Source: Qipengyuania soli (lineage in GTDB: Bacteria > Pseudomonadota > Alphaproteobacteria > Sphingomonadales > Sphingomonadaceae). Taken from it: DNA of 64,000 nt. The position numbers were made by a program, and so were the translations under genes. Location: contig NZ_CP064654.1 of the NCBI RefSeq assembly GCF_015529805.1, positions 372,001-436,000 of the forward strand, given 5' to 3'. Under the pieces are notes generated by a model. The model saw only the letters and a list, made by a program, of their open reading frames with translations. It searched no databases and was not told the origin of the DNA. Of this stretch, positions 26,042 to 36,257 are shown one piece after another; the stretch's first letter is position 1, and the number at the start of each line of letters is the position of its first letter.

Positions 26042-27295
26042 ATGACACAGGCAACCTCCGCCCGCGCCGCCGAAAAGGCGACCGATCTCCTGACGCTCGA
26101 CGACGTGCGCGCCGCTGCCGCGCGTATCGAGGGTGCCGTGGTGCGCACGCCGATGATGCGTTCGCAGACCCTGTCGGAGATTACCGGGGCCGATGTATGG
26201 CTGAAGTTCGAGAATCAGCAGTTCACTGCCGCCTACAAGGAACGCGGTGCGCTCAATGCCCTGCTGCACCTCACTGAAGAACAGCGTGCGCGGGGTGTCA
26301 TTGCTGCCTCTGCGGGCAACCACTCGCAGGGGCTGAGCTATCATGGCCGTCGCCTCGGCGTACCGGTCACCATCGTGATGCCGCAGACCACGCCCAGCGT
26401 GAAGGTTATGCAGACCGAGAGCGTGGGCGGCATGGTGGAACAGTTCGGCGAGACCTTCGATGAGGCTTACGCCCACGCCCGCCAGCTCGAGCAGGAACGT
26501 GGCCTGACCTTCGTGCATCCCTTCGACGACCCGCTGGTCGCGGCGGGACAGGGCACGGTCGCGCTCGAGATGCTCGAGGACAAGGACGACTTCGATTGTC
26601 TTGTCGTCCCCATCGGCGGCGGCGGCCTGATGAGCGGCATGGCGACGGCAGCCAAGGCGCTCAAGCCCGGGATCGAGATGATCGGGGTGCAGGCAAAGCT
26701 GTTCCCCTCGATGTATTCGGAAGTGACTGGCAACGACCTGCCCTGCGGCGGCGACACGCTGGCAGAAGGCATCGCGGTGAAGGCGCCGGGCGAATTCACC
26801 CGCGAAGTCATTCGCGAGCTGGTCGACGAAATCCTCCTGGTGGACGAGCCCAAACTCGAACACTCGGTTTCGCTGCTGCTCCAGATCGAAAAGACGGTCG
26901 TCGAGGGTGCCGGTGCTGCCGGGCTTGCGGCCGTGCTTTCCTATCCCGAGAAGTTCGCCGGCAAGACAGTCGGCCTGGTCCTGTGCGGCGGCAACATCGA
27001 CACCCGACTGCTCGCCAACGTGCTGTTGCGCGACCTTGCGAGGTCGGGGCGCCTCGCGCGCCTGCGGATCGTGCTGCAGGACCGTCCCGGCGCTCTGTTC
27101 AAGGTGATGCGCGAATTCAACGCGCACAACGTCAACATCATCGAGATCTATCACCAGCGCATTTTCACCACCCTCCCGGCAAAGGGGCTGACGGCGGAGA
27201 TCGAGTGCGAGGCACGCGATTCGGACCAAATAGACGCCCTTGTGTCTTCGCTGGTGGCGAAGGGATATTCGGTGGAGCTGGCCGAACTGGCCTGA
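26042..27295 (+). CDS. ilvA: Threonine ammonia-lyase
   Basis: PLP enzyme converting threonine to 2-oxobutanoate, the first step to isoleucine. It has 417 residues. Lys66 in FTAAYKERGALN is the PLP lysine. ASAGNHSQG binds the substrate, and PIGGGGLMSG is the phosphate-binding Gly loop. One ACT domain lies at about 340-410 (RIVLQDRPGALFKVMREF), matching the shorter single-ACT form. ATG 26042 has GGGG 9 bases upstream; GTG at 26036 is too close. It is divergent from the exported amidohydrolase. Confidence 0.93.
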   Translation: MTQATSARAAEKATDLLTLDDVRAAAARIEGAVVRTPMMRSQTLSEITGADVWLKFENQQFTAAYKERGALNALLHLTEEQRARGVIAASAGNHSQGLSYHGRRLGVPVTIVMPQTTPSVKVMQTESVGGMVEQFGETFDEAYAHARQLEQERGLTFVHPFDDPLVAAGQGTVALEMLEDKDDFDCLVVPIGGGGLMSGMATAAKALKPGIEMIGVQAKLFPSMYSEVTGNDLPCGGDTLAEGIAVKAPGEFTREVIRELVDEILLVDEPKLEHSVSLLLQIEKTVVEGAGAAGLAAVLSYPEKFAGKTVGLVLCGGNIDTRLLANVLLRDLARSGRLARLRIVLQDRPGALFKVMREFNAHNVNIIEIYHQRIFTTLPAKGLTAEIECEARDSDQIDALVSSLVAKGYSVELAELA

Positions 27296-27317
27296 GCAAG
27301 ACTCGCCAGCGCGCGGA

Positions 27318-27325
27318 TTAACCAT
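27318..27325 (+). promoter_or_regulatory. TTAACCAT octamer (CtrA half-site-like)
   Basis: The octamer TTAACCAT is the best known CtrA half-site form in Caulobacter. It lies 42 bp before the perfect CtrA-type box upstream of bpt-tamA-tamB. One short word is weak evidence by itself; the pair is more persuasive. Confidence 0.35.
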
Positions 27326-27366
27326 CCATTCCGTGTGGTTAGTCGGACGAAACGTCGAATTCGTGG

Positions 27367-27381
27367 TTAAGGGACTTTTAA
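27367..27381 (+). promoter_or_regulatory. Perfect TTAA-N7-TTAA box (CtrA-type)
   Basis: TTAA (27367-27370), seven bases, then TTAA (27378-27381) exactly match the alphaproteobacterial CtrA consensus. The box is 73-87 bp before the bpt start. A further GAGAC-GTTAAC-T-GTCTC dyad lies at 27414-27430. CtrA is a cell-cycle regulator conserved in Sphingomonadales; control of this operon is inference. Confidence 0.55.
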
Positions 27382-27453
27382 CGCGGGACCCTCTGCGGCA
27401 TAAAAGAGTCAATGAGACGTTAACTGTCTCTCGACGAAAGGATGCCAAGCGCA

Positions 27454-28296
27454 GTGACGGCCCCGATCCGCTTTCCCCGGTTCTTCGTGACCAGCCCTGC
27501 GCCGTGTCCGTACCTGCCGGGCAAGAGCGAGCGCAAGGTTTTCACGGAACTGCGCGGGACCAGCGCGGACGAGCTCAATGAAGCGCTCGGCCGGATCGGT
27601 TTCCGCCGCAGCCAGACGGTTGCCTATCGCCCCTCCTGCCTCGACTGCCAGGCCTGTATCTCGGTCCGCGTCGTGGCCAACGAATTCAAGCCGTCTTCCA
27701 CGCAGAAGCGCGCGCTTAAGGCGAACGAGGATCTCGTCGCAACCGAGTGTCGTCCCTGGGCGACCGGCGAGCAGTTCGAACTCCTCCAGAAATATCTCGC
27801 AGTGCGCCACCCCGGTGGCGGCATGACGCAGATGGAGGAAAACGACTTTGCGGATATGGTGGAACACACTCCAGTATCCAGCTATGTAATTGAATATCGG
27901 GAGCCGGGTATCGGCGCCGAACCTGGGCGGCTGGTGGGTGCCTGCCTGACGGACTACCAGGGTGACGGGCTGTCGATGATCTACAGCTTCTACGACCCTG
28001 AGCATGAGGATCGCGCCGGGCTTGGTAACTACATCATCCTCGACCATATCCGCCGCGCGGCGGAACGCGGATTGCCTTACGTTTACCTCGGTTACTGGGT
28101 CGAAGGGGCAGACCGCATGCAATACAAGGTCCGCTACCGGCCGCTTGAAAAGCTCGGCCGCGGCGGATGGGAACGCATGGCCGACGACGAACAGCGTCGG
28201 CTCATCGCCACGGCTACCGCCCCGCGTGCTCGCCGCCGTGACGAGGCCCTGCCTGCCAAGGATGGCACGCAGGCCGAATACAAGCTCGCTGACTGA
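27454..28296 (+). CDS. bpt: Aspartate/glutamate leucyltransferase (Bpt)
   Basis: Transfers leucine from tRNA to proteins with N-terminal Asp or Glu, marking them for ClpS/ClpAP (bacterial N-degron pathway). It has 280 residues. The conserved N-terminal cysteines are C62-x2-C65-x2-C68 (SCLDCQAC), with VAYRPSC before them. The GNAT-like core shows [20 protein letters not shown] and [23 protein letters not shown] 27454 (MTAPIRF) is preferred; ATG 27442 has its purine tract touching the start codon. The Cys motif resembles that of eukaryotic ATE1. tamA overlaps the 3' end. Confidence 0.9.
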   Translation: MTAPIRFPRFFVTSPAPCPYLPGKSERKVFTELRGTSADELNEALGRIGFRRSQTVAYRPSCLDCQACISVRVVANEFKPSSTQKRALKANEDLVATECRPWATGEQFELLQKYLAVRHPGGGMTQMEENDFADMVEHTPVSSYVIEYREPGIGAEPGRLVGACLTDYQGDGLSMIYSFYDPEHEDRAGLGNYIILDHIRRAAERGLPYVYLGYWVEGADRMQYKVRYRPLEKLGRGGWERMADDEQRRLIATATAPRARRRDEALPAKDGTQAEYKLAD

Positions 28297-30436
28297 GCAC
28301 ATCCGCCATTCGCTGATCCTTTGTGCTGCCGCCGCGGTCGCGTTCGCGCCGCTGGATCTGGCCGCCCAGGACATGGACGCACCTCCTTCGCTCGAGGATC
28401 TGATTCCCGACAGCGCAGTGGAGGACCCAGATAGCTGGGCTCAGCAGGGAACCGATGCGCCCGTCGCCACCGACATCGATGCTGAGGTAGAAGTCGAGGC
28501 GGATACGCCGCTAACCGATCTGCCTGGAATGGATCTCGCATGGCCCGAGGACATCGAACTCGAACCGTTGCAGCAGCTCGAGCCCGAGGAAGGCATCGAA
28601 TTCGTCCAATTGCTCGATGATCGCCAGCAGGTCGCACTCGAGGACGCCGAGACCGAAGCGCTTTCCGCCTCACTCGTCCTCGGCTTTCCGCAGAAGGAAC
28701 CGCCCTTCAGCGAACGGGGCGATTTCGTCTCGCGCTTTCAGGCGCTGTCGACGATCGAGGAACTGGACGGGGATGACGAGACCGTCGCGCAGCTTGCTGC
28801 CCGGGCGCGCGAGGATGAGGAATTGCTTGGCAATCTCCTTCGCGTCTACGGTTACTACGATGGCGAAATCATCCGTACCATCGGCGCGCGCGAGGTTGGT
28901 GAGGACGGTGGAGAGGCCGCTCCCCGAGTTCGCTTCGACATCATTCCCGGACCCCGCTACAAATACGGAGCCATCGATCTCGGCGATCTGGCGAGCGCGC
29001 TCGATGCGGAGGAATTGCGCGCATCCTTCGGCATCCAGCCGGGCGACTACCTGCAGTCCGACACCATCGTCCAGCAGCGCTTTAATCTCGACCGCAAGCT
29101 GGGCGAGACCGGTTATGCCTTTGCCGAGATCGACGAGCCGGAACTCCTGATCGACCACGAGAGGGTCGAGGGTGACCTGACCGTGCCGGTCCGGCCCATG
29201 GGCAAGTATGTCTTCGGCGATGTCATCAGCAGCGATCCGCGCTTCCTTTCGAGCAAGCACCTCGCGGAAATAGCGCGCTTCGATGCGGGCGATGTCTACA
29301 AGCGCAGCCTTGAAATGGACTTGCGGCGCGCCATCACCGCGACCGGACTCGTTTCAACCGTCTCCGTGACCCCGCGCGAGGTGGTCGCACCGCAGGGCGA
29401 CCAGCCTGGCGTGGTAGAGATGGATGTCGGTATCGAGCGCGCGAAGCTGCGTACTGTCGCCGGTGCCATCGGTTACGGTTCGGAAGAAGGCATTCGGGTC
29501 CAGGCGAGCTGGGAACACCGCAACCTCTTCCCGCCGGAAGGGTCGCTGCGCCTCCGCGGCATTGTGGGCACGCGCGAGCAGCTTGCCGGCGTGACTTTCC
29601 GCAAGAACAACTTCCACGGGCGCGACAAGGTCCTGACGCTCGACGCCTATGCCTCGACCATTGACAGCGACGCCTATGATGCCAACACGGTGGCGTTAAC
29701 CGGCAGCTATGAGCGCACCTCGACCCTGCTGTTCCAGAAGCCGCTGAGCTGGGGCGTAGGTGCTGAAATTCTCGCTTCAGACGAGCGTAACCGCGTAATT
29801 GGCGGCATCCCGCGTCCACGACAGACCTATTTCATAGCGTCGGTTTTCGGTCGGGCGACCATCGATACGAGCGATTCCCTCCTCGACCCGACCCGGGGCT
29901 TTCGCCTGACAGGTTTCCTCGCACCCGAGACGTCGCGTACGGCCGGCGACCAATTCTTCTATCTGCGCAACCAGGTCGACGCGGCATACTACCAGTCGAT
30001 CACCGACAAGACGGTGCTTGCAGGACGGCTGAGGTTTGCCAGCATCCAGGGCGCGCCCCTTTATGCGCTAGCTCCCTCTCGCAGGCTCTATGCCGGGGGC
30101 GGCGGGTCCGTGCGCGGTTACGGTTACCAGTCCATCGGACCCAAGAACGACCTCGGCGAGGTGACCGGTGGGCTCAGCCTGGTGGAGGCATCGGTCGAGG
30201 CCCGTATCGGCACGGGTTTCTTCGACGGGGCGGTATCGGTCGTGCCGTTCTTCGATCTTGGTGCGGTTTCCATCAATCGCACGCCGGATTTCCGCTATGT
30301 GAAATACGGCGCCGGCCTAGGCTTGCGGTATGCTACCGGCTTTGGTCCTATCCGCATCGATGTGGGCGTCCCGCTCAACCCGGACCCTGAGGATTCCTCG
30401 GTCGCCGTCTACGTTTCGCTGGGTCAGGCCTTCTGA
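28262..30436 (+). CDS. tamA: TamA-like outer-membrane assembly protein
   Basis: Omp85-family outer-membrane protein of about 724 residues that works with TamB. It has a signal peptide (hydrophobic [14 protein letters not shown], cut near AAQ), an unusually acidic N-terminal stretch of about 100 residues (many Asp/Glu/Pro), POTRA domains at about 120-370, and a C-terminal barrel with the Omp85 phrase [19 protein letters not shown] 28262 overlaps bpt by 35 bp and is the nearest in-frame ATG giving a signal peptide; the start is moderately uncertain. The tamB ATG shares the stop's A. Confidence 0.88.
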   Translation: MARRPNTSSLTEHIRHSLILCAAAAVAFAPLDLAAQDMDAPPSLEDLIPDSAVEDPDSWAQQGTDAPVATDIDAEVEVEADTPLTDLPGMDLAWPEDIELEPLQQLEPEEGIEFVQLLDDRQQVALEDAETEALSASLVLGFPQKEPPFSERGDFVSRFQALSTIEELDGDDETVAQLAARAREDEELLGNLLRVYGYYDGEIIRTIGAREVGEDGGEAAPRVRFDIIPGPRYKYGAIDLGDLASALDAEELRASFGIQPGDYLQSDTIVQQRFNLDRKLGETGYAFAEIDEPELLIDHERVEGDLTVPVRPMGKYVFGDVISSDPRFLSSKHLAEIARFDAGDVYKRSLEMDLRRAITATGLVSTVSVTPREVVAPQGDQPGVVEMDVGIERAKLRTVAGAIGYGSEEGIRVQASWEHRNLFPPEGSLRLRGIVGTREQLAGVTFRKNNFHGRDKVLTLDAYASTIDSDAYDANTVALTGSYERTSTLLFQKPLSWGVGAEILASDERNRVIGGIPRPRQTYFIASVFGRATIDTSDSLLDPTRGFRLTGFLAPETSRTAGDQFFYLRNQVDAAYYQSITDKTVLAGRLRFASIQGAPLYALAPSRRLYAGGGGSVRGYGYQSIGPKNDLGEVTGGLSLVEASVEARIGTGFFDGAVSVVPFFDLGAVSINRTPDFRYVKYGAGLGLRYATGFGPIRIDVGVPLNPDPEDSSVAVYVSLGQAF

Positions 30437-33400
30437 TGGTCGATGACGTGGCCATCGTCGACGAGGTAGCGCCCCCGCGACGGAGATCCCGCCTTGGGCG
30501 GGCAACCAAATGGCTGCTGGGCATCCTCGGTGCGCTCGTACTGGCGGTGGTCGCCGCAGTTGTTCTGCTCAATACGCCTTTGGGTGAGCGCTTTCTCGCC
30601 AGCAAGATTGCCGAGCGAACCTTTCCCAATGGCCTCAACATCTCGATCGGACGGATCGAGGGCAACCTCTATGGCGCGGCGATCCTGCATGACGTCCGCC
30701 TCTCCGATCCCAAGGGCGTGTTCCTGACGATCCCGCGCGCCGAGGTCGACTGGAATCCCGGGGCATGGCTGTCCAACCGGCTGGACATCGACAGCTTCGT
30801 GGCCCGGCGCGCGACATTGTCGCGGATCCCCGAATTCCTGCCCAGCGAAGACGATAATCCCATCCTTCCTGGCTTCGACATCTCAATCGACCATCTGGAA
30901 ATCGACAATCTGACGATCGCCCCCGGAATTGCGGGCGACAAGGCGCAGAGGATCGATCTCGATGCGGAACTGCAGGTCGAGGATCGCCGCCTGCTGGTCG
31001 ATGCGAAGGGCACGCTGGGGTCGCGTGACAGGCTCGCCTTCAGGCTCGACGCGGAACCGGACGGGGATGACTTCGATGCTTCCCTGGATCTCGACGCGCA
31101 GGCGAACGGGCCGCTGGCGGCGCTGGCGGGGGTCGAGAAGCCGTACACTGCGAAATTGCGCGGCGATGGCACCTGGACTGCGTGGAAGGGTGGCCTGCTG
31201 GTCATGAGCGAAGACAAGCGGGTCGCGGCGCTGCGCGTGACGAACCGCTCCGGTCGCTTCGGTCTCCTCGGGAAGGTCGACCCGTCCGATTTCCTCTCCG
31301 GCCTCCCGCTGAGGGCGATGGGAAGCGATGTCGCGATCAGATCGGACATCAGGATCGACAACCGGGTATTCGATGGCCGGACGATCCTCGTCGGACGAGG
31401 CCTTTCGCTCGATGCGGATGGCAAGCTCGACCTCGCGGAAAACCGCGTCGACGGGCTCGATGTGATTGCGCAAGTGCGTGACCCATCGCTTTTCGGCAAC
31501 GGGATTGCGGTGCGCGGCGGCCGGATGAACGCGACAATCAACGGCGCGTTCAAGGACCTGACGATCCTTCACGATCTGCAATTGGCGGAACTCGATGTCA
31601 GCGGCACCAAGCTTGCGCGCGTCCGCCAGCGCGGAACTGCCCGTTACGACGGTTCGCGTTGGACCGTCCCGCTCGACCTCGGCGTCGACCGGGTAACGAG
31701 CGGAAATACGTGGATCGACCCACGCCTCGTGAATGGCACTGCACGCGGCAGGCTGGTCCTCACAGGCAGCAAGCTCGCATCGGACGACCTGAGACTGGTT
31801 TTCAAGGGCATGACCGCGAACCTTGCCTTGCGAGGTGACGTTGCCAAGGGACGCTACGAGGTTCGCGGGCCGGTTCGCGCCGATCGCCTTGCGCTCGAGA
31901 ACGTGGGCTCGGCAGGAGGCACGGCGGCCATCGACCTGACTCTCTCGCCGGGTGCACCATGGAGGCTCAAGGCCGATCTCGATGCGCGCATCGCGCCGGT
32001 GACCAATGCCACGCTGGCCAATCTCGCGGGAACGCCGATCCGTGTACGCGGGGGAATTGCCGTGGGAGGCGATGCCCCGCTTCGCTTCGATGGTGTACGG
32101 ATCAATGCCAGCAAGCTGACGGCGTCGCTCAACGGTGACATTCGCCAGGGCACCACACGGGTCGCGGGCAAGGGACACCACGTCGATTACGGCGACTTCA
32201 CCGTCGAGGCCTCGCTGACCCAGGAGGGCCCCCGCGCGGTGCTCGTCTTCGCCAAGCCGGCGACTGGTGTGGAGAATGTCCGCCTTGCCATCGCGCCGAC
32301 CAAGGAAGGTTTCGCGATCGACGCTGACGGCGGATCGGTCCTTGGCCCATTCACAGGCAAACTCGGGCTGTTCGCTCCGAAAGGCGGCCCGACGCGGATC
32401 GATATCGACACGCTGACTGTGTCCGAAACAAGCGTCACGGGCGGCCTGACGCTGGTCGACGGCGGTGCACAAGGCCAGCTGGCCTTTGCCGGCGGCGGCC
32501 TCGACGGAACGGTGGACCTTGCTCCGCGCGGCGGCGGTCAGGGTCTCGATATCGACCTCAAGGCACGCAATGCGAGCTTTGGTGGAGAGCCGAGAATGCG
32601 GATCGCGCGTGCCGACCTGAAGGCGAGCGGGCTGATCCGCGACGGCAAGTCGAGCTTCACCGGCTCGGGCACGGCAGCGGGTCTGTCCTACGGGACGCTA
32701 TTCATCGCCCGCGCGGCAGCCCAGGGCAAGATCGAGAACGGCAGCGGCACAGTCGATGCTTCGATTTCGGGTCGCCGGAATGCCCGCTTCGAGCTGGACC
32801 TCAACGGTCGTTTCACGCCGGGGCGGATTGCCGTGGCGGCGAAGGGTGAATTCGCCGGGCGGGCCATCACCATGCCGCGCCGCGCCATCCTGACCAGCCT
32901 CGAGGGTGGCGGCTGGGAACTGGCGCCGACACAGGTCAGCTATGGCGACGCGGGAATGGTAGCCTCCGGCCGGTTCGGCGGCGACAATCTCGCCTTCGAC
33001 TTCAAGCTGGCCGGGATGCCCCTGTCGCTCATCGACATCGCGCGCTCGGACACCGGGCTTGGCGGGACGATTTCGGGGACTGTCAATTTCCGCAACGGCG
33101 CGAACGGAATTCCGGTCGGAGAAGCGAAGGTCAAGGTTGACGGCCTTAACCGCTCGGGCCTCGTCCTTACTTCACGGCCGGTAGACCTGTCGCTGGTCGC
33201 GCGCCTTACCGAAAGCGAACTCCAGGTCCGCGCCCTGCTGCGCAACGAGGACATCAGGCGCGGACGCGTCCAGGCTCGGATAAGTGGCCTGCCGCAAGCG
33301 GGCCTGCTGCTCGATCGCCTGCGTGCGGGACGCCTGGTGGCGCAGCTGCGCTACCAGGGCGCGGCGGAAAGCCTCTGGCGTCTTGCCGCCATCGAGGCAT

Positions 33401-34644
33401 TCGACCTTACAGGCCCCGTATCGATCGCAGCCGATGCCACCGGATCGCTTGCCGACCCGACCGTTCGCGGCTCTGTCACAAGCGACGACTTGCGCGTGCT
33501 GAGCTCACTTTCAGGCACCGACATCCGAAAGGTTTCCGTGCGCGGCAAGTTCACCGGGTCGCGGCTCCAGCTCATGCGGTTTGCCGGGACCACCGATAAT
33601 GGCGGGACGGTGAAGGGCAGCGGCATCGTCGACCTGCGCACCCTCGGCGAGCCGGTCGAAGGCCGGGTGCTCGAAATCCGCGGCCCGATCATCGACCTGC
33701 GTGCTTCGGCGGAGAATGCGAGGCTGCTCAACGCCAAGGGTCTCAATGCAACGATCACTGGACCGCTGCGCATCATCTCGGACGGGCTTGGCGGCACGAT
33801 CGCCGGGCGGGTCAAGGTTAATCGTGCAAGCTGGAAACTTGGCGTGGCCGCGGACGACCTGCGGCTCCCGCAGATCCCGACGCGCGAGATCAATTCCCCC
33901 GCGAGCCGTGCTCCACGCGTCGCACCCGCGAGGCCCTGGCGCTACCTTATCGATGCCAAGGCAAGCAGTCGCATCGACGTCGACGGAATGGGTCTCGACA
34001 GCGAATGGGGAGCCGATGTCATCCTGCGTGGCACAACCGAGAATCCGCGTATCGGCGGACGTGCCCGCGTGGTGCGCGGCGACTACACGTTTGCAGGGAC
34101 GCGGTTTGAACTAACTCGTGGCGAAATCGCGTTCGACGAAACCGTTCCGATCGATCCGCGCCTCGACATTCGTGCCGAGACCAAGCGCGACAGCCTGACC
34201 GTCGTCGTCACAGTCAAGGGCAGCGCGACCCAGCCGGAAATCGCCTTCACCTCCGATCCCTCGTTGCCGGAGGAAGAGATCATGGCGCGACTGTTGTTCG
34301 GTGGTTCGATCACGACCTTGTCCGCGACCGATGCGCTGCAACTCGGCGCTGCGGTAGCAAGCCTGCGCGGGGGTGGCGGCATGGACCCGATCAATCAGTT
34401 GCGCAGCGCGATCGGGCTCGACCGCTTGCGCGTGGTAAGCGCCGACCCCGCGCTCGGGCGCGGGACCGGCGTCGCTCTGGGCAAGAATTTCGGCCGCCGG
34501 TTCTACGCGGAGATCATCACCGACGGACGCGGCTACAGCGCGACCGAGGTAGAGTTCCGCGTGACCAGCTGGCTCTCGGTCCTGGCGGCCGTCTCGACGA
34601 TCGGACGCGAGAGCGTCGTCGCCGAGATCAGCCGCGATTATTAG
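30436..34644 (+). CDS. tamB: TamB-like translocation/assembly protein
   Basis: Very long (1402 residues) inner-membrane-anchored periplasmic protein of the AsmA/TamB family, thought to bridge the membranes and help outer-membrane protein or lipid transport. It has a basic cytosolic start (PPRRRSRLGRATKW), one membrane helix (LLGILGALVLAVVAAVVLL), then repetitive beta-strand-rich sequence, and the C-terminal TamB/DUF490 domain (residues 1080-1402) with GNVRGNY-like VRGDYTFAGTRFELTRGEIAF and PEEEIMARLLFGG. It overlaps the tamA stop by 1 bp. Confidence 0.95.
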   Translation: MVDDVAIVDEVAPPRRRSRLGRATKWLLGILGALVLAVVAAVVLLNTPLGERFLASKIAERTFPNGLNISIGRIEGNLYGAAILHDVRLSDPKGVFLTIPRAEVDWNPGAWLSNRLDIDSFVARRATLSRIPEFLPSEDDNPILPGFDISIDHLEIDNLTIAPGIAGDKAQRIDLDAELQVEDRRLLVDAKGTLGSRDRLAFRLDAEPDGDDFDASLDLDAQANGPLAALAGVEKPYTAKLRGDGTWTAWKGGLLVMSEDKRVAALRVTNRSGRFGLLGKVDPSDFLSGLPLRAMGSDVAIRSDIRIDNRVFDGRTILVGRGLSLDADGKLDLAENRVDGLDVIAQVRDPSLFGNGIAVRGGRMNATINGAFKDLTILHDLQLAELDVSGTKLARVRQRGTARYDGSRWTVPLDLGVDRVTSGNTWIDPRLVNGTARGRLVLTGSKLASDDLRLVFKGMTANLALRGDVAKGRYEVRGPVRADRLALENVGSAGGTAAIDLTLSPGAPWRLKADLDARIAPVTNATLANLAGTPIRVRGGIAVGGDAPLRFDGVRINASKLTASLNGDIRQGTTRVAGKGHHVDYGDFTVEASLTQEGPRAVLVFAKPATGVENVRLAIAPTKEGFAIDADGGSVLGPFTGKLGLFAPKGGPTRIDIDTLTVSETSVTGGLTLVDGGAQGQLAFAGGGLDGTVDLAPRGGGQGLDIDLKARNASFGGEPRMRIARADLKASGLIRDGKSSFTGSGTAAGLSYGTLFIARAAAQGKIENGSGTVDASISGRRNARFELDLNGRFTPGRIAVAAKGEFAGRAITMPRRAILTSLEGGGWELAPTQVSYGDAGMVASGRFGGDNLAFDFKLAGMPLSLIDIARSDTGLGGTISGTVNFRNGANGIPVGEAKVKVDGLNRSGLVLTSRPVDLSLVARLTESELQVRALLRNEDIRRGRVQARISGLPQAGLLLDRLRAGRLVAQLRYQGAAESLWRLAAIEAFDLTGPVSIAADATGSLADPTVRGSVTSDDLRVLSSLSGTDIRKVSVRGKFTGSRLQLMRFAGTTDNGGTVKGSGIVDLRTLGEPVEGRVLEIRGPIIDLRASAENARLLNAKGLNATITGPLRIISDGLGGTIAGRVKVNRASWKLGVAADDLRLPQIPTREINSPASRAPRVAPARPWRYLIDAKASSRIDVDGMGLDSEWGADVILRGTTENPRIGGRARVVRGDYTFAGTRFELTRGEIAFDETVPIDPRLDIRAETKRDSLTVVVTVKGSATQPEIAFTSDPSLPEEEIMARLLFGGSITTLSATDALQLGAAVASLRGGGGMDPINQLRSAIGLDRLRVVSADPALGRGTGVALGKNFGRRFYAEIITDGRGYSATEVEFRVTSWLSVLAAVSTIGRESVVAEISRDY

Positions 34645-34650
34645 ACCGGG

Positions 34651-35220
34651 TCAGCCTTCTTTTTTCGGAAGAAGAACAGCGTCGAGCGGGATGATGACGC
34701 CGTTATTGGCAGCAACCGCAGTGCCGGCGAACTTGGCCTTGGCTCCGCCTGGCATCGACACGGTGATTGCGTCACCTTCCTTGGCAAAGGTCACCTGACC
34801 TTCGCCCAGGGTCGTCATCGTGACAGGGCCGCCCTTGTCGACGATCGCCTTGTCGATGGCTTCGGGCGTAAGATGCCCGGGTACCATGTGATCGCGCAGC
34901 AACGCGATCAGCATGGGCTTCTGGTCATCCGCGAACAAAGCTTCTCCATCTTCGCCGAGCGCATCAAAGGCGGTGTCGGTCGGGGCGAGGACGGTGTAGC
35001 TGCCCGGGCCTTCCAGCAGGCCCGAAAGCTCGCTCTTGGTCAGGGCGTCGCGAAGCTTGGACATGCCCTCTTCGCCAGTGATGGCAGCAGCAAGCGTCAA
35101 CGTGCCGTCGTCCTTGGTCGAGGCGGTCGCCGTTGCGTCGTCTTTCGCCTCCGAGCAGGCTCCGAGAAGCGGAAGCGAAGCGAGAGCAATGGCGGCGATA
35201 CCGTTCTTGATCATTTTCAT
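34651..35220 (-). CDS. Fasciclin-domain lipoprotein
   Basis: A 189-residue surface or periplasmic protein with a lipobox (LPLLGACSEA, Cys near residue 21) and one FAS1 domain at about 45-189 (MSKLRDALTKSELSGLL, YTVLAPTDTAFDAL, GHLTPEAI, NNGVIIPLDAVLLP). FAS1 domains act in adhesion or protein-protein contact. ATG 35220 is chosen for GGGAG upstream and the signal start. It is 14 bp downstream of the basic repeat protein, so both are probably co-transcribed. Confidence 0.93.
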   Translation of the reverse strand: MKMIKNGIAAIALASLPLLGACSEAKDDATATASTKDDGTLTLAAAITGEEGMSKLRDALTKSELSGLLEGPGSYTVLAPTDTAFDALGEDGEALFADDQKPMLIALLRDHMVPGHLTPEAIDKAIVDKGGPVTMTTLGEGQVTFAKEGDAITVSMPGGAKAKFAGTAVAANNGVIIPLDAVLLPKKEG

Positions 35221-35234
35221 GGTCTTGTACTCCC

Positions 35235-36257
35235 TCAAACCAGCAGGTCGATTACAGCGGCGACAAGCTGCGTTTCGGGGTCGACGCGGTACACGTACCC
35301 ATCCGAATAACGGTAATAGGCATCGGGCGTGTCGTAGTAGCGATCGCGATAGGCGTAGGGGACGTTGTAGACGTCGTAGCCCATCGGCATCGGCTGGCCG
35401 ACGCGAATGTCGTCGCCGGTCAGGAGAGCCGCAACCGACATGATTGCGGCGTCTTCCGGATCGACCCGGTAGATCACGTTATCGGCATAGCGGTAGCGAC
35501 CGCTTCCGCCGAGATCGTAATAGTCGACGTAATAGTCGGGCACCGGATAGTAGTTGTACGAGGTTGGCCACGGGTTGCCGATCGCCAGAGCGCCGCCGAG
35601 CAGCGGGATGTAGCCGCTGATGCCACCGCCATTGCCCAGGCGCAGCAGATAGCCGTCATTGTAGTAATAACGACCGTCGCCGTAATTGCTCAGGCCGAAC
35701 AGGCTGGGACGATAGGAATAGCCGAACAGGCTGCGCTCGTATCGGTCCTTGGCCTGGCCCGGAGGCAGGCAGCCGTTGTGCTTCTTGGCAAGGCCCGGGG
35801 GGCACCCGTTGATCAGGCCACGCGACCCGTCGCGCAGCAGGAGTTCGCGGTCGCGACGGTAATCGACACGATCGACGAAGCGACGGTCTCCATCGCGGCG
35901 TTCGTCGTAGCCACGGTCGCGGTTATCGCGGTCGTCATCGCGGCCACGGTTGACGAAGGCGCGTTCGTCGCGCCGCTCGATACGGTTCTCGACTGCGCGG
36001 TCAACGCGACGTTCGACGGATTTGCCGCGATTTTCCACACGACGCTCGACCGCCTTGACTTGGCTGCGGTCATTGCCGCGGTTTTCGGAACGATGTTCGA
36101 CAGCCTGCGGCCCACGGTCCTTTCCGCCGCCACGGTCCTGCTTCATTGTCGCAGCTTCAGGCTTGCCCTTGCCGTTTCCGTTACCCTTGCCGGGCTCGGC
36201 ATAGGCGCCACCAGCTGCCAGCGCGGCTGCCGCCACGCCTGCCAGAATGTAACGCAT
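35235..36257 (-). CDS. Exported Arg/Asp-rich protein with YRVDPE repeats
   Basis: A 340-residue exported protein. The signal peptide is MRYILAGVAAAALAAGGAYA. Residues 20-115 are Lys/Gly/Arg/Glu/Asp-rich with a repeating VERRVENRG/VEHRSENRG pattern. Residues 120-155 carry repeated charged DRD/DRR. After a Cys-containing CPPGLAKKHNGCLPPG segment (RcnB/DUF1236-like), the C-terminal half is Tyr-rich with three related units: RYYYNDGYLLRLG, RYRYADNVIYRVDPE and YYRYSDGYVYRVDPE. AAGGAGAC at 7 bases supports ATG 36257. Function is unknown; it could be an envelope or RNA/polyanion-binding protein. Confidence 0.85.
   Translation of the reverse strand: MRYILAGVAAAALAAGGAYAEPGKGNGNGKGKPEAATMKQDRGGGKDRGPQAVEHRSENRGNDRSQVKAVERRVENRGKSVERRVDRAVENRIERRDERAFVNRGRDDDRDNRDRGYDERRDGDRRFVDRVDYRRDRELLLRDGSRGLINGCPPGLAKKHNGCLPPGQAKDRYERSLFGYSYRPSLFGLSNYGDGRYYYNDGYLLRLGNGGGISGYIPLLGGALAIGNPWPTSYNYYPVPDYYVDYYDLGGSGRYRYADNVIYRVDPEDAAIMSVAALLTGDDIRVGQPMPMGYDVYNVPYAYRDRYYDTPDAYYRYSDGYVYRVDPETQLVAAVIDLLV

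Noticed and set aside
25931-27448. Upstream extension of the amidohydrolase through ilvA
   Set aside because: The frame stays open, but the extension is antisense to ilvA. The signal peptide at 25930 marks the true start.
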